DNA of 64,000 nucleotides, taken from NCBI GenBank assembly GCA_025548565.1, contig JAJLPB010000004.1, forward strand, positions 388,388 to 452,387, given 5' to 3'. This stretch comes from Rugamonas sp. A1-17 (GTDB taxonomy: Bacteria > Pseudomonadota > Gammaproteobacteria > Burkholderiales > Burkholderiaceae_D). The translations under genes and the position numbers were made by a program. Under the pieces are notes generated by a model. It made no database searches and was not told where the DNA came from. It saw only the letters and a list, made by a program, of their open reading frames with translations. How positions within the stretch are numbered: the stretch's first letter is position 1; every line of letters begins with the position of its first letter. Shown here piece by piece: positions 25,308-37,286 of the stretch.

Positions 25308-26657
25308 ATGACGATCGCAAAACTTACCGCGTTGGCGCTGGCTGACACGATGCTGGCTTCGGCCGGCAACGTGGACAGCCTGGTCGCGGCATGCAGCCGC
25401 GTATTCGGCGCACCGCAGCCGTGGGCGCCGAAGCTATGCGCGGCGCTCGTCGAACGGACCGGCGATAACTTCCATTACTTCGGCCGACACGAGATCGCGC
25501 ACATCCTGCTGCAGCTGCTCGGCCACGACGTAGGCGACGATGACGGCGACGACACGCAGCCCTTCATCGAACTGCCGGCGGTGCGGCGCTATTGCATCGA
25601 CCCGCCGATACGGCCGCCGCAGGCCGAGTGGTCCGCCGCGTTCGCGCTGCCGGAACTGCCCACGGTGGGCGCGCTGGCCGCGTGGTTGGATGAACCGGTG
25701 GGCGCGCTGGACTGGTTCGCCGACCAATGGCGGATCGAAAGCGACCAGCAATCGCGCCTGCGGCATTACCACTATCGCTGGGTACCGAAACGCAGCGGCG
25801 GTCTGCGCCTGATCGAGATCCCCAAGGCGCGGCTGCGGCGCATCCAGCAGAAAATCCTCCGCCAGCTGCTGGACCGATTGCCGCCACATCCGGCCGCACA
25901 CGGCTTCCGTCGCGGACGCTCCTGCGTCACGCACGCCGCGCCGCACGCGGGCCGGCGCATCGTCATCCGTATGGACCTGAAGGATTTTTTCCCGAGCATT
26001 CAATACTCGCGCATCCATGCGCTGTTTGAAAAGCTGGGCTACTCGCCCACCGTCGCCGGAACGCTGGCGCGGATCTGCGTCAACCGCGCACCGCGCGGCG
26101 TGTTCAGCGATCCGATGGAAGGCGGATCGCTGCCGTGGTCCGAGCGCCAGGCGTTGAAGTCGTACCATCTGCCGCAAGGCTCCCCCTGCTCGCCCGCACT
26201 GGCCAATCTGTGCGCCTACCGGCTCGACATGCGCCTGCAAGCGCTGGCGCAGTCGCTGGGTGCGTCGTACAGCCGTTATGCCGACGACCTGGCGTTTTCG
26301 GGAGATCGGGATTTTGCGCGCACCGCGGAGCGATTCCCTATCCAGGTCGCCGCGATCGCCCTCGAAGAAGGCTTCCGCGTTCATCACCGCAAAACGCGGC
26401 TGATGCGCGAAGGGGCGCGCCAGCAGGTGACGGGCGTGGTCGTCAACGCCCATCCCAACATCGCGCGCGACGAGTACGACCGGCTCAAAGCCACGCTGAC
26501 CAACTGCGCGCGGCACGGACAGGCCACGCAGAACCGCGAGAACCACCCCAACTTCCGCGCCTACCTGGCTGGCAGGATTTCCTATGTCGCGATGGTCAAC
26601 GCGAACCGGGCGCTTAAATTAAAGCGCCTGTTCGACGCCATCGCGTGGCCTGCCTGA
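25308..26657 (+). CDS. Retron reverse transcriptase
   Basis: A 449-residue RT, from an ATG directly after the msr-msd RNA. Motifs: LIEIPKARLRRIQ (168-180), the retron-typical AAHGFRRGRSCVTHAAPH (196-213), DLKDFF (223-228), PQGSPCSPALAN (289-300), the catalytic YADD (324-327) and the retron VTG motif VTGVVVN (374-380). A thumb region ends KLKRLFDAI. About 150 residues precede the RT domain, an extension recalling myxobacterial retron RTs and not the shorter enterobacterial ones. No maturase or integrase domain is seen, so this is not a group II intron. No separate effector gene is linked. It would make a branched RNA-DNA hybrid; retrons commonly act in phage defence. Confidence 0.92.
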   Translation: MTIAKLTALALADTMLASAGNVDSLVAACSRVFGAPQPWAPKLCAALVERTGDNFHYFGRHEIAHILLQLLGHDVGDDDGDDTQPFIELPAVRRYCIDPPIRPPQAEWSAAFALPELPTVGALAAWLDEPVGALDWFADQWRIESDQQSRLRHYHYRWVPKRSGGLRLIEIPKARLRRIQQKILRQLLDRLPPHPAAHGFRRGRSCVTHAAPHAGRRIVIRMDLKDFFPSIQYSRIHALFEKLGYSPTVAGTLARICVNRAPRGVFSDPMEGGSLPWSERQALKSYHLPQGSPCSPALANLCAYRLDMRLQALAQSLGASYSRYADDLAFSGDRDFARTAERFPIQVAAIALEEGFRVHHRKTRLMREGARQQVTGVVVNAHPNIARDEYDRLKATLTNCARHGQATQNRENHPNFRAYLAGRISYVAMVNANRALKLKRLFDAIAWPA

Positions 26658-26667
26658 GCGAGTTCGC

Positions 26668-28005
26668 TTACTTCTTCGTGGCGTTGAAGGCTTTAATGAC
26701 GTCGCCATCCGGCACGCCTGGCAGCGGAACGGCCTTGCCGTTGAAGGTCAGCTTCCCCTGACGGAATTCGATGGCCGAGCGCAGTTCTCCCTTGTCCATC
26801 ACCGCGAAGCCTTCGTTCACCAGCTTGCCGATCACCACGGCGGCGATGTTCTTGCCCGCCGCCTCGATCTGTTCGGCGGCGTTGGGTGCCGATGCATCCA
26901 CCTGCTTGGCGCCCACCAGGCGGGATACGTCGTTGACCATGGCGACCGGCAGACGTACGTCGAGACGGGCGATGATTTTCTTGCCCAGTTCAACCGGCGA
27001 GTTGAAATCGGCGTCCACCACCTTGTCGAAATCGACGCGCCCCTTGATCGACGCCGTATTGCCGCGATAGCTGGCGCTGATATCGTCGATCACCAGGCTG
27101 GCGCCGCTGGTCACCATGCTCTTGCCGAAGGACTTCATGGACCTCAGCATCAGCTCCGTCTGGGCATCCTCCGGCAGGCCGCTGCCCTGCACCCTTTTCA
27201 TTTCGCGATCGACGTCCGCCAGCGCCTGCGCCGGCAGGTTCACCACGCGCAGGCCGATATTGGCGCGCTCGATGGGGGCGCCGCCAAACAAGATCGACTT
27301 GATCGAGAAACCGTAGTTCACGTCGGCCTTCTTGCCGTGGAGCGCAACGCCGAAGGCCGCGGACATGTCGTCGAGACGCAAGGTCTCCTTGAATTCGGAG
27401 CTTCCCGGCGTCGTTCCGCGTACCGCCACCGAGCCCACTTTTATCGCGCCGTTGCCGTACCAAAGGCCGCCCTTCATGCGCGACTGCTTGAAGTCCATCG
27501 ACATTTTTTCAAGCGTGCCGCTGGCCGAAGTGCCGACGATGGACAACGACGGCCACGTCGCGATTGTATCAAGCGTGGTACCGGCTTTGTTGACGACGGT
27601 CCTGGCATTGAGTTCGGCCCACGAAAACGCCACCGCATTTTCGTCCAGATAAGTGTGCGGCGTGAGCTTCGCTACGTAAGCGACCTGTCCTTTCGGGCCG
27701 GCGGTGCGCTGCATCGCGAATATGTGCTCGTTGCCGAACACCTCTTTCAGCTTGGGGCGCAGCTCCGGCGAAAATTCGAGTTTCGAAAAAATCTCCAATC
27801 TCTTCACGGCGTCCGTCTGACCGCCCACGGCCGCGCTGATTTCCTTGCCGGCGGCGGCGATGGCTTCGATGAAGGAGGACTTCACGCGGGCAGCCGGTGC
27901 GGCCGGCGCCGGTATCACAGCCGGCGGCGCCTGCTCGATGGCCTGGATGGAGGTATGCGCCAGCAAGGCGCCGGCGACGGCTACTGCGAGTATCGATTTT
28001 TTCAA
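26668..28005 (-). CDS. YdgA-family (DUF945) exported protein
   Basis: A 445-residue protein with an N-terminal signal (KKSILAVAVAGALLAHTSIQA). The body matches the DUF945 pattern of alternating beta-strands and helices, e.g. MKSFGKSMVTSGASLVIDD and KGRVDFDKVVDADF. Many Proteobacteria carry it at the cell envelope; its role is not established. It is convergent with the retron RT, 10 bases between stops, so it is not a retron effector in the same operon. Confidence 0.82.
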   Translation of the reverse strand: MKKSILAVAVAGALLAHTSIQAIEQAPPAVIPAPAAPAARVKSSFIEAIAAAGKEISAAVGGQTDAVKRLEIFSKLEFSPELRPKLKEVFGNEHIFAMQRTAGPKGQVAYVAKLTPHTYLDENAVAFSWAELNARTVVNKAGTTLDTIATWPSLSIVGTSASGTLEKMSMDFKQSRMKGGLWYGNGAIKVGSVAVRGTTPGSSEFKETLRLDDMSAAFGVALHGKKADVNYGFSIKSILFGGAPIERANIGLRVVNLPAQALADVDREMKRVQGSGLPEDAQTELMLRSMKSFGKSMVTSGASLVIDDISASYRGNTASIKGRVDFDKVVDADFNSPVELGKKIIARLDVRLPVAMVNDVSRLVGAKQVDASAPNAAEQIEAAGKNIAAVVIGKLVNEGFAVMDKGELRSAIEFRQGKLTFNGKAVPLPGVPDGDVIKAFNATKK

Positions 28006-28109
28006 CGTGCGGTCCGAAGAAAGTGGTTATGGTAGGGCCGCGATTCTACCTAACCACCTTGGTTCGGAAATACACACTTTGTCACGGCACCCATTACATC
28101 TGGGAGAGC

Positions 28110-29885
28110 TTAGTCCAGGTTCGGGTACGGGCTCTTGCCGCCTTCGGCGATGAAGGTGTCGATGCGCGCCTCCAGCACCGGCAGCGGCACGGAGCCCAGT
28201 TGCAGCACCGTGTCGTGGAAGGCGCGGATATCGAACTTCGATCCCAGCGCCGCCTCGGCCTTCTTGCGCGCGTTGATGATGCTCATCTCGCCCAGGTAGT
28301 AGGACAGCGCCTGGCCCGGCCACGAAATGTAGCGGTCCACCTCCGTCTCGATCTCGTGGTCCGACAGCGCGGTGTTGTCGTGCAGGTAGTCCTGCGCCTG
28401 TTTGCGGGTCCAGCCCTTGCTGTGAATGCCGGTATCGACCACCAGCCGCGCCGCGCGCCAGGCCTGGTAGCTCAACATGCCGAACACCTCGTACGGCGTT
28501 TCGTACATGCCCATCTCCACGCCCAGCCGCTCCGAGTACAGCGCCCAGCCCTCGCCATAGGCCGAGATGTAGGCGTTGCGGAACGGCGGACGGCCCTTCT
28601 GCTCCATCGCCACCGGCATCTGGAAGGCGTGGCCAGGCGCCGATTCGTGCAGCGTCAACGCCGGCATGGAGTACAGCGCGCGCGCCGGCAGGTTGTAGGT
28701 GTTGACCAGGTAGACGCCCGGGCCGCCACGGCCCGAGGTGTAGAACGGCGCCTGGTCGTCCGGCACCGGGATCACGGCGAAGCGGCGGCGCGGCAGGTAG
28801 CCGAAGTACTGGCCGACCTTGCCGTCGAACTTCTTGGCCACCCAGGCGGAACGCATCAGCAGCTCTTCAGGTGTCTTGGCGTAGAAGCGCGGATCGGTGC
28901 GCAGGAACTGCAGGAAGGCCGGCAGATCGCCTTCGAAGCCGGTCTGCTTGATCACGTCCTGCATCTCGCCGCGGATCTTGGCCATTTCGCTCAGGCCGAT
29001 CTTGTGGATCTGGTCCGCGCTCATCGAGGTGGTGGTGAATTCGACGATCTTCGACTGGTAGTAGGCTTTACCGTCCGGCAGGCTCTCGGCCGCCAGTTCC
29101 GTGCGCGCCTTCGGCACGTATTCCTCGCGCATGAACTTGAGCAGCTTGCCGTACGCCGGCAGCACCCAGGCCTGGATCGCCTTCACGCCCTCGGCGCGCA
29201 GCGCTTCCTGCTGCGCCGCCGGCATGGTGGCCGGCATGGTCTTGAACGGCAGGTAGAACACCGTGTCCTGCGGGGTCTTGGCGTCGGTGACGGAGGTGAT
29301 CGAGGAATCGCGGCCGATCAGCGTGACCTTGGGCGGCGTGAAGCCGCGCGCCAGGCCGGCGCGCATATTGTCCATCTCTTCGTCGAAGTAGCGCGGCGTA
29401 TCGGACAGCTGTTTGAGATAGTCGCGGTACTGCTTTTCATTGGTCAGCGGCTTGCGCGCGCCGGACGCCATGTTGGACCAGAAGGCCGTATCGGCGTTGA
29501 GCGGCTTCTCGTATTCGCGGAACACCTGGCCGGCGATCAGCGCGGCGATCTGCGCCTTGTAGACCTGGTAATTGATACGTTCCGGCGCCGACAGCTTGTC
29601 CTGCGAAATGCCGTCGAGCTTTTTCATCACACCCTGCCAGTACGCCAGCCGCTGCTTCTGGGTGGCGGCGTCGATGCGCGGCAGCGATGAAGAGACGCCG
29701 TTGTCGTCATCCTCGTCCTCTTCCTGTTTCTGGCTGATGCGCCACTTCCACTCCTGGGTGTAGATGGCCTTGAACTGCGCGTCGGCGGGGCCGGGCTTGA
29801 CGGCCGGTGCCTGGGCGGCTTGGGTGGCGGTGACGGCTAACAGCATGCATGCGCCGGCGATGGCGGCGCTGAACTTCTTTTCCAT
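28110..29885 (-). CDS. DUF885 exported protein, probable metallopeptidase
   Basis: A 591-residue protein with a signal peptide (MLLAVTATQAAQA). The DUF885 hallmark HESAPGHAFQM, which resembles a zinc-binding HExxxH-type motif, lies near residue 410. ISAYGEGWALYSERLG with a possible third ligand Glu follows. A charged segment (EEDEDDDNG) lies near residue 57. DUF885 proteins are suspected peptidases of the periplasm. Single gene, 23 bases downstream of the response-regulator gene, so co-transcription is possible. Confidence 0.87.
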   Translation of the reverse strand: MEKKFSAAIAGACMLLAVTATQAAQAPAVKPGPADAQFKAIYTQEWKWRISQKQEEDEDDDNGVSSSLPRIDAATQKQRLAYWQGVMKKLDGISQDKLSAPERINYQVYKAQIAALIAGQVFREYEKPLNADTAFWSNMASGARKPLTNEKQYRDYLKQLSDTPRYFDEEMDNMRAGLARGFTPPKVTLIGRDSSITSVTDAKTPQDTVFYLPFKTMPATMPAAQQEALRAEGVKAIQAWVLPAYGKLLKFMREEYVPKARTELAAESLPDGKAYYQSKIVEFTTTSMSADQIHKIGLSEMAKIRGEMQDVIKQTGFEGDLPAFLQFLRTDPRFYAKTPEELLMRSAWVAKKFDGKVGQYFGYLPRRRFAVIPVPDDQAPFYTSGRGGPGVYLVNTYNLPARALYSMPALTLHESAPGHAFQMPVAMEQKGRPPFRNAYISAYGEGWALYSERLGVEMGMYETPYEVFGMLSYQAWRAARLVVDTGIHSKGWTRKQAQDYLHDNTALSDHEIETEVDRYISWPGQALSYYLGEMSIINARKKAEAALGSKFDIRAFHDTVLQLGSVPLPVLEARIDTFIAEGGKSPYPNLD

Positions 29886-29908
29886 AGCACTCCAGTGGGA
29901 AGGGTTGA

Positions 29909-32113
29909 TTACATGTCCAGCAGATTACGGTGTTCGCGCAGCAGCGCGGTGAAAGCGTCGCCGTTGAGGGGACGGCTGAAGAAGTAGCCCTGCATCTCGT
30001 CGCAACCGCGGTCGGTGAGGAAGCGCACCTGTTCGCGGGTTTCGACGCCCTCCGCGATCACGCGCATATTCAGGTTGTGCGCCAGCGAGATCACCGACAG
30101 CGCGATGGCCGCGTCGTTGGCGTTGGTGGTCACATCGTCGACAAAGGATTTGTCGATCTTCAGCACGTCGATCGGGAAGCGCTTCAGGTAGCTCAGGCTC
30201 GAATAGCCGGTGCCGAAATCGTCCAGCGAAATGCTGACGCCGATGTCCTTCAGGCGGCGCAGCGCGGCCACCGCCTTGTCCGGATCGCCCATCACCGTGC
30301 CTTCGGTGATCTCCAGGCCCAGGTACTCGGGCGCGATGCCGAACTTGCGCAGCGTGCTTTCCACATACGGCACGGTGGCGTCGTTGGCGAACTGGCCGGC
30401 CGCCAGGTTGACCGACACCTTGATGTCGCCCAGCCCCTGGTCGTGCCACACCTTGATCTGCGCGCACACGCTCTCCAGCACCCATTCGCCGATCGAGTTC
30501 ACCAGGCCGTATTCCTCGGCCAGCGGGATGAAGCGGTTCGGCGGCACTTTGCCCAGCACCGCATTATCCCAGCGCAGCAGCGCCTCCGCGCCCAGCATGG
30601 CGCCGGTCTTCAGGCACATTTGCGGCTGGTAGTGCACCTCGAATTCGTCGCGCGCGATGGCGCCGCGCAGCTGTCCCTGGATGGCCAGCTTGTCGCGGAT
30701 TTCCGCGTCCATGCGCTCGGTGAAGAAGGCGTAGTTGTCGCGCCCTATCTCCTTGGCGCGGAACAGCGCCGTGTCGCCGTTACGCACCAGCTCATCGAAG
30801 CTGTCGCCGTCGGTCAGGCTGACGGCGATGCCGATGCTGGACGTGACCATGATCTGCTGGCCGTCGATCACCAGCTCGCGGCGCAGGCCGGCCAGGATCT
30901 TCTGTGCCAGCGCCATCGTCGCGCTCAATTGGACGTCGTCCGGCACGATGATCTGGAATTCGTCGCCGCCCTGGCGGGTCACGATGTCGCCCTCGCGCAC
31001 GGTCTCGTTGAGGAACTTCGACACCACCTGCAGCGCCTTGTCGCCGACGTCGTGGCCGTAGGAGTCGTTGATGCTCTTGAAGCGGTCCAGGTCCAGGCAC
31101 ATGACGGCCACGCAGCGGTGCTCGCGCTTGGCCGTGGCCAGCGTCTGCTCGAAGCGCTGGCGCGCCAGCAGGCGGTTCGGCAGGCCGGTCAGCGCGTCGT
31201 GGTTGGACAGGAAATCGATCAGGTGCTGCTCGGCCTTGCGCTCGGTCAGGTCCATGAACACCGCCACGTGGTTGATCACGTGGCCCTCCTCGTCCTTGAC
31301 GACCGAGGCGCTCAGCAGGCCGGGATAGGTGTCGCCGTTCTTTCGGCGCGCCAGCACCTCGCCCGACCAGTGGCCGGTCTTGATGATGGACTGCGCCATC
31401 AGCTCGAAGGACTTGGCGTCCGGTTCGCCGGCGTGCAGCAGGGCCACGCTCTGCCCCACCACCTCGTCCGCGCTGTAGCCGGAAATCCGCGTGAAGGCGG
31501 GATTGGTGGCGACGATGCGCCCGTCGCGGTCGGTGACGACGATGGCGTCCTGCGTGGCCTCGAACACCTGGCTGGAGAGCCGCATGAATTCCTCGTTGGC
31601 GCGGCGCTGTTCGACCTCCTTCTCCAGCGACGCGGCCAGCGCGGCCAGCTCGGTGGTGCGCTCGGCCACCCGCTCCTCCAGCAGCGCGCGTTCGGCCGCC
31701 AGCGCCTGCTGGGCGCGGCCCAGCCGCACATGGGCGTCGGTGCGGGCCAGGATTTCCTCGGCCTGGAAAGGCTTGGCGATGAAGTCCACCGCGCCCAGCG
31801 CGAAGCCGCGCACCTTGTCGTCGGTGTCATGCTGGGCCGACAGGAAGATCACCGGCACCTGGCTCAGCTCCGGCGACGCCTTCAGGCGGCGGCACACCTC
31901 GAAACCGTCGATGCCGGGCATGCGCACGTCGAGCAGGATCAGTTCCGGCGGGCGTGACTGCGCGGTCCACAGGGCCAGCTCGCCGTTGGGCGCCTGGCGC
32001 ACGTAGTAGCCCGCTTCCGTCAGCAGGTCGCTCAGCAGTTTGAGCGAGGCCGGCGTGTCTTCCACGATCAGCACTTCGCCCTTGGTTTGTTGTTCCGACA
32101 AATCCCGATGCAT
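29909..32113 (-). CDS. Response regulator with REC-PAS-GGDEF-EAL domains
   Basis: A 734-residue c-di-GMP signalling protein. The receiver domain has VLIVEDTPAS and the phospho-acceptor Asp in LLDVRMPGIDG. A coiled coil and a PAS domain (FEATQDAIVVTDRDGRI) follow, then GGDEF with the intact motif RQGGDEFQ and an EAL domain with GAEALLRW and DDFGTGYSSLSYLKR. Both catalytic halves look intact, so it could make and break c-di-GMP. The start MHRDLSEQ follows GAGAGAG. It lies downstream of a hybrid kinase gene (43 bases), the likely phosphodonor. Confidence 0.92.
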   Translation of the reverse strand: MHRDLSEQQTKGEVLIVEDTPASLKLLSDLLTEAGYYVRQAPNGELALWTAQSRPPELILLDVRMPGIDGFEVCRRLKASPELSQVPVIFLSAQHDTDDKVRGFALGAVDFIAKPFQAEEILARTDAHVRLGRAQQALAAERALLEERVAERTTELAALAASLEKEVEQRRANEEFMRLSSQVFEATQDAIVVTDRDGRIVATNPAFTRISGYSADEVVGQSVALLHAGEPDAKSFELMAQSIIKTGHWSGEVLARRKNGDTYPGLLSASVVKDEEGHVINHVAVFMDLTERKAEQHLIDFLSNHDALTGLPNRLLARQRFEQTLATAKREHRCVAVMCLDLDRFKSINDSYGHDVGDKALQVVSKFLNETVREGDIVTRQGGDEFQIIVPDDVQLSATMALAQKILAGLRRELVIDGQQIMVTSSIGIAVSLTDGDSFDELVRNGDTALFRAKEIGRDNYAFFTERMDAEIRDKLAIQGQLRGAIARDEFEVHYQPQMCLKTGAMLGAEALLRWDNAVLGKVPPNRFIPLAEEYGLVNSIGEWVLESVCAQIKVWHDQGLGDIKVSVNLAAGQFANDATVPYVESTLRKFGIAPEYLGLEITEGTVMGDPDKAVAALRRLKDIGVSISLDDFGTGYSSLSYLKRFPIDVLKIDKSFVDDVTTNANDAAIALSVISLAHNLNMRVIAEGVETREQVRFLTDRGCDEMQGYFFSRPLNGDAFTALLREHRNLLDM

Positions 32114-32156
32114 GTAAGACTCTCTCGCCTGGTTTGCTGCCGCTATCATATACCCG

Positions 32157-34730
<2,574 letters not shown>

Positions 34731-34856
34731 CGGAAAACCATTCTTTGGGTTAGTCTGCGGAGCTTCGACTCAAATCATAGGTTTAAACCGACTTGAAGTC
34801 CATGCATTTTATTGCCCAAAAGGATTAAATTACAGGAACAGCAAGTTTTTACACAA

Positions 34857-36503
34857 TCAAGCAACATCCTTGACAGTCTGTAAATGGTCGCAGGCAATGG
34901 CCGTGCTCAGGAACACCTGCCCGTTCAGCTCGCCCAGCAGGGCCGTGCCGCGCAGCCGGTCCAGCACCGGCCCCTTCACCTCGGCCAGATGCAGGCCGAT
35001 GCCGCGCCGCTTCAGGCGTTGGTTCAGCTCGGCCAGTTCGTACAGCGCCGTGGTGTCGATCGAGCTCACCGGCGACATCACCAGCACCAGGTGGCGCGCG
35101 CTGGCGTGGGTGGCCAGCTCGCTTTCGATGCGCCCGGCCACCGCCTCCATATTGCCGAAGAACAGATTGGCGTCGATGCGCAGCACCAGCAGTTCCGGCC
35201 GGGTTTCGACCGGATAGCGCTCGACGTTGCGGAAATGCTCGGTGCCGGCGATGCGGCCCAGCACCGCGATGTGCGGCCGGCTGGCGCGCCAGATCAGGGT
35301 GCCCATCGACAGCGCCACGCCGATCACCACGCCCGCCTCCACGCCCAGCACCAGCACGCCCAGGCAGGTGGCGGTCCAGGCCAGCACGTCGCTGCGGTCG
35401 TACTGCCAGGCGGTGCGCACGATGTCCAGCTCCAGCATGCCGAGCACGGCGACGATGATGGTCGCGGCCAGCACCGGCAGCGGCAGCAGCGCCAGCCAGC
35501 CGGTGGGCGCGATCAGCGCGAGGGCCAGCAGCGCGGCGGTGACGATGCTCGACAGCGGCGTGTGGGCGCCGGCGGCGAAGTTGACGGCGGAGCGCGACAG
35601 GCCGCCGGTGACGGGGAAGCCGCCGCTCAACGCGCTGGCCACGTTGGCCGCGCCCAGGCCGATCAGCTCATGATTGCTGACCAGCTTCTCGTTGCGCTTG
35701 AGCGCCAGCGATTGCGCCGACGACATCGACGTCAGGAAAATGATAAAGCCGATCAGCAGCCCCGGTTGCAACAGCAGCTTCCAGTGCGGAGCGGAGGTGG
35801 CCAGGTTCAGCCGCGGCAGGCCGCCGGGGAAGGCGCCGGCGGTGCGCACGCCCTGCTCGCCCAGGCCGGTGGTTGCCATCAGCGCGATGCCGGCCACCAC
35901 CACCATCATCGGCATCAGCTTGGCGGCGACGTCGGCGGCGGCCGGCTTCAGGCCGCAGCGCTTGAGCAGGCCCGCCAGGTACAGCCGGGACAGCACCAGC
36001 ACCAGCAGCGCGCCGACGCCCAGCACCGCGCTGGGCAGGTGCAGGTGCGGCGGCTCGGCGCCGAGCAGGGTATGCAGCTGATTGAACGCGATGACCAGCG
36101 CCGAGCCGACCGTAAAGCCGCTCATCACCGGGCGGGAAAAGAAGTTGGCCAGGAAGCCCATGCGCAGCAGGCCGCACAGCAGCAGGGCCGCGCCGGAGAT
36201 CAGCGCCAGCTGCGCGGCCAGCACGCCGGCCAGCGCGGAGCCGGCCGGCGCCAGTGGTGCGATCGCGGTGGCCGTCATCAGCGCGATGATGGCCATCGGC
36301 CCCACCGACTGCGTCATGCTGCTGCCGAACAGCGCGTAGGCGATGGGGGGCAGGATGCTGGCATACAGCCCCGCCACCGGCGGCAGGCCGGCCACCAGCG
36401 CGTAGGCGGTGGCCTGGGGGATCATCATCATCGCCACCACCAGGCCGGCGGAGAGATCGCCGACCAGCAGCGGGCGCCGGTAGTGCTTCAGCCAAAGCAG
36501 CAT
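34857..36503 (-). CDS. SulP-family anion transporter with STAS domain
   Basis: A 548-residue transporter of the SLC26/SulP family for sulfate, bicarbonate or other anions. The family signature near the N-terminus is GDLSAGLVVAMMMIPQATAYALVAGLPPVAGLY-like (first part at about 17-50). About 12 helices and the QSLALKRNEKLVSNHELIGLG motif follow. A C-terminal STAS domain has VLVMSPVSSIDTTALYEL. No linked carbonic anhydrase or cys genes, so the anion is undecided. Confidence 0.92.
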   Translation of the reverse strand: MLLWLKHYRRPLLVGDLSAGLVVAMMMIPQATAYALVAGLPPVAGLYASILPPIAYALFGSSMTQSVGPMAIIALMTATAIAPLAPAGSALAGVLAAQLALISGAALLLCGLLRMGFLANFFSRPVMSGFTVGSALVIAFNQLHTLLGAEPPHLHLPSAVLGVGALLVLVLSRLYLAGLLKRCGLKPAAADVAAKLMPMMVVVAGIALMATTGLGEQGVRTAGAFPGGLPRLNLATSAPHWKLLLQPGLLIGFIIFLTSMSSAQSLALKRNEKLVSNHELIGLGAANVASALSGGFPVTGGLSRSAVNFAAGAHTPLSSIVTAALLALALIAPTGWLALLPLPVLAATIIVAVLGMLELDIVRTAWQYDRSDVLAWTATCLGVLVLGVEAGVVIGVALSMGTLIWRASRPHIAVLGRIAGTEHFRNVERYPVETRPELLVLRIDANLFFGNMEAVAGRIESELATHASARHLVLVMSPVSSIDTTALYELAELNQRLKRRGIGLHLAEVKGPVLDRLRGTALLGELNGQVFLSTAIACDHLQTVKDVA

Positions 36504-36618
36504 GGTCGGTCCGTGGAGCTGGAAAATACCGCCAGTCTACGCGATCGGCTCCCTGCGGCCCAGCCCCTCATGCGTTTTTTTCATAAGCTAATCCGAAAAA
36601 CGCATAAGAGGCTGGCCG

Positions 36619-37188
36619 TCATCGCGGCGGCAGCGACGCCTGCACCGCCTGCAGGATCTCGAGCGACAGCGCCTCGTCGTCCACCGCGCGCGACAGCACG
36701 ATGGCGCCGACCAGGGCGGCGTAGGTCGCCAAGGCCTGGCGGCGCTTATCGGCATCGTCCGCGCCGGGCATCAGTTGTTCAAGCACGGTCACCTGGGCGC
36801 TGGCGCCCTCGGTCAGCGCGTGGCGCGCCTTGGGGCCGAGGCGCGCGATGTCGGCGCCCAGCGAGGTCACGGAACAGCCGTTCGCGGGACCGTCGCGATG
36901 CTTGGCCGACAGGTAGCCGGCGCCGATCTTGTCCAGGGCGGTGTCCGCGTCCTGCTCCACGTAGCCGCGCCAGCGCTCGACGGAACGCTTGAGCGCATGC
37001 GCGGTGGCCTCGGCCAGCAAGTCTTCCTTGGAGGCGAAGTGGCCGTAGAAACCGCCGTGCGTCAGGCCTGCGTTCTTCATCAGGTCGGCCACGCCGATGC
37101 CGTCATACCCTTTTTCGCGGAACAGCCGCGCCGCCGTTTCCACGATGCGCTCGCGGTTGAGCGCCACCTGTTCCCTGCTGACCTTCAT
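36619..37188 (-). CDS. TetR-family transcriptional regulator
   Basis: A 189-residue repressor. The start MKVSREQVALNRERIVE is supported by GGAGG just upstream. The helix-turn-helix is GIGVADLMKNAGLTHGGFYGHFASKEDLL. The C-terminal ligand domain resembles the AcrR/YxaF-like group (GCSVTSLGADIARLGP). It diverges from the thiolase gene with about 100 bases between, so it probably controls it. Confidence 0.92.
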   Translation of the reverse strand: MKVSREQVALNRERIVETAARLFREKGYDGIGVADLMKNAGLTHGGFYGHFASKEDLLAEATAHALKRSVERWRGYVEQDADTALDKIGAGYLSAKHRDGPANGCSVTSLGADIARLGPKARHALTEGASAQVTVLEQLMPGADDADKRRQALATYAALVGAIVLSRAVDDEALSLEILQAVQASLPPR

Positions 37189-37286
37189 ATTCGCCTCCGT
37201 CTTCACGTCCATTGCACCCATTGACATCATACATGATGAGCGTAATATATCAATCATTACGACCAACATCAAAAAGGAGTGTCGCC

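Noticed and set aside
25308..26657. Group II intron or DGR reverse transcriptase
   Set aside because: No maturase/endonuclease domain, no intron ends and no template/variable repeats; the retron VTG motif and msr-msd RNA fit a retron.
27897..31957. Long plus-strand open frames opposite DUF885 and GGDEF-EAL genes
   Set aside because: Arg/His/Val-rich shadows of real minus-strand genes, which carry catalytic motifs and signal peptides.
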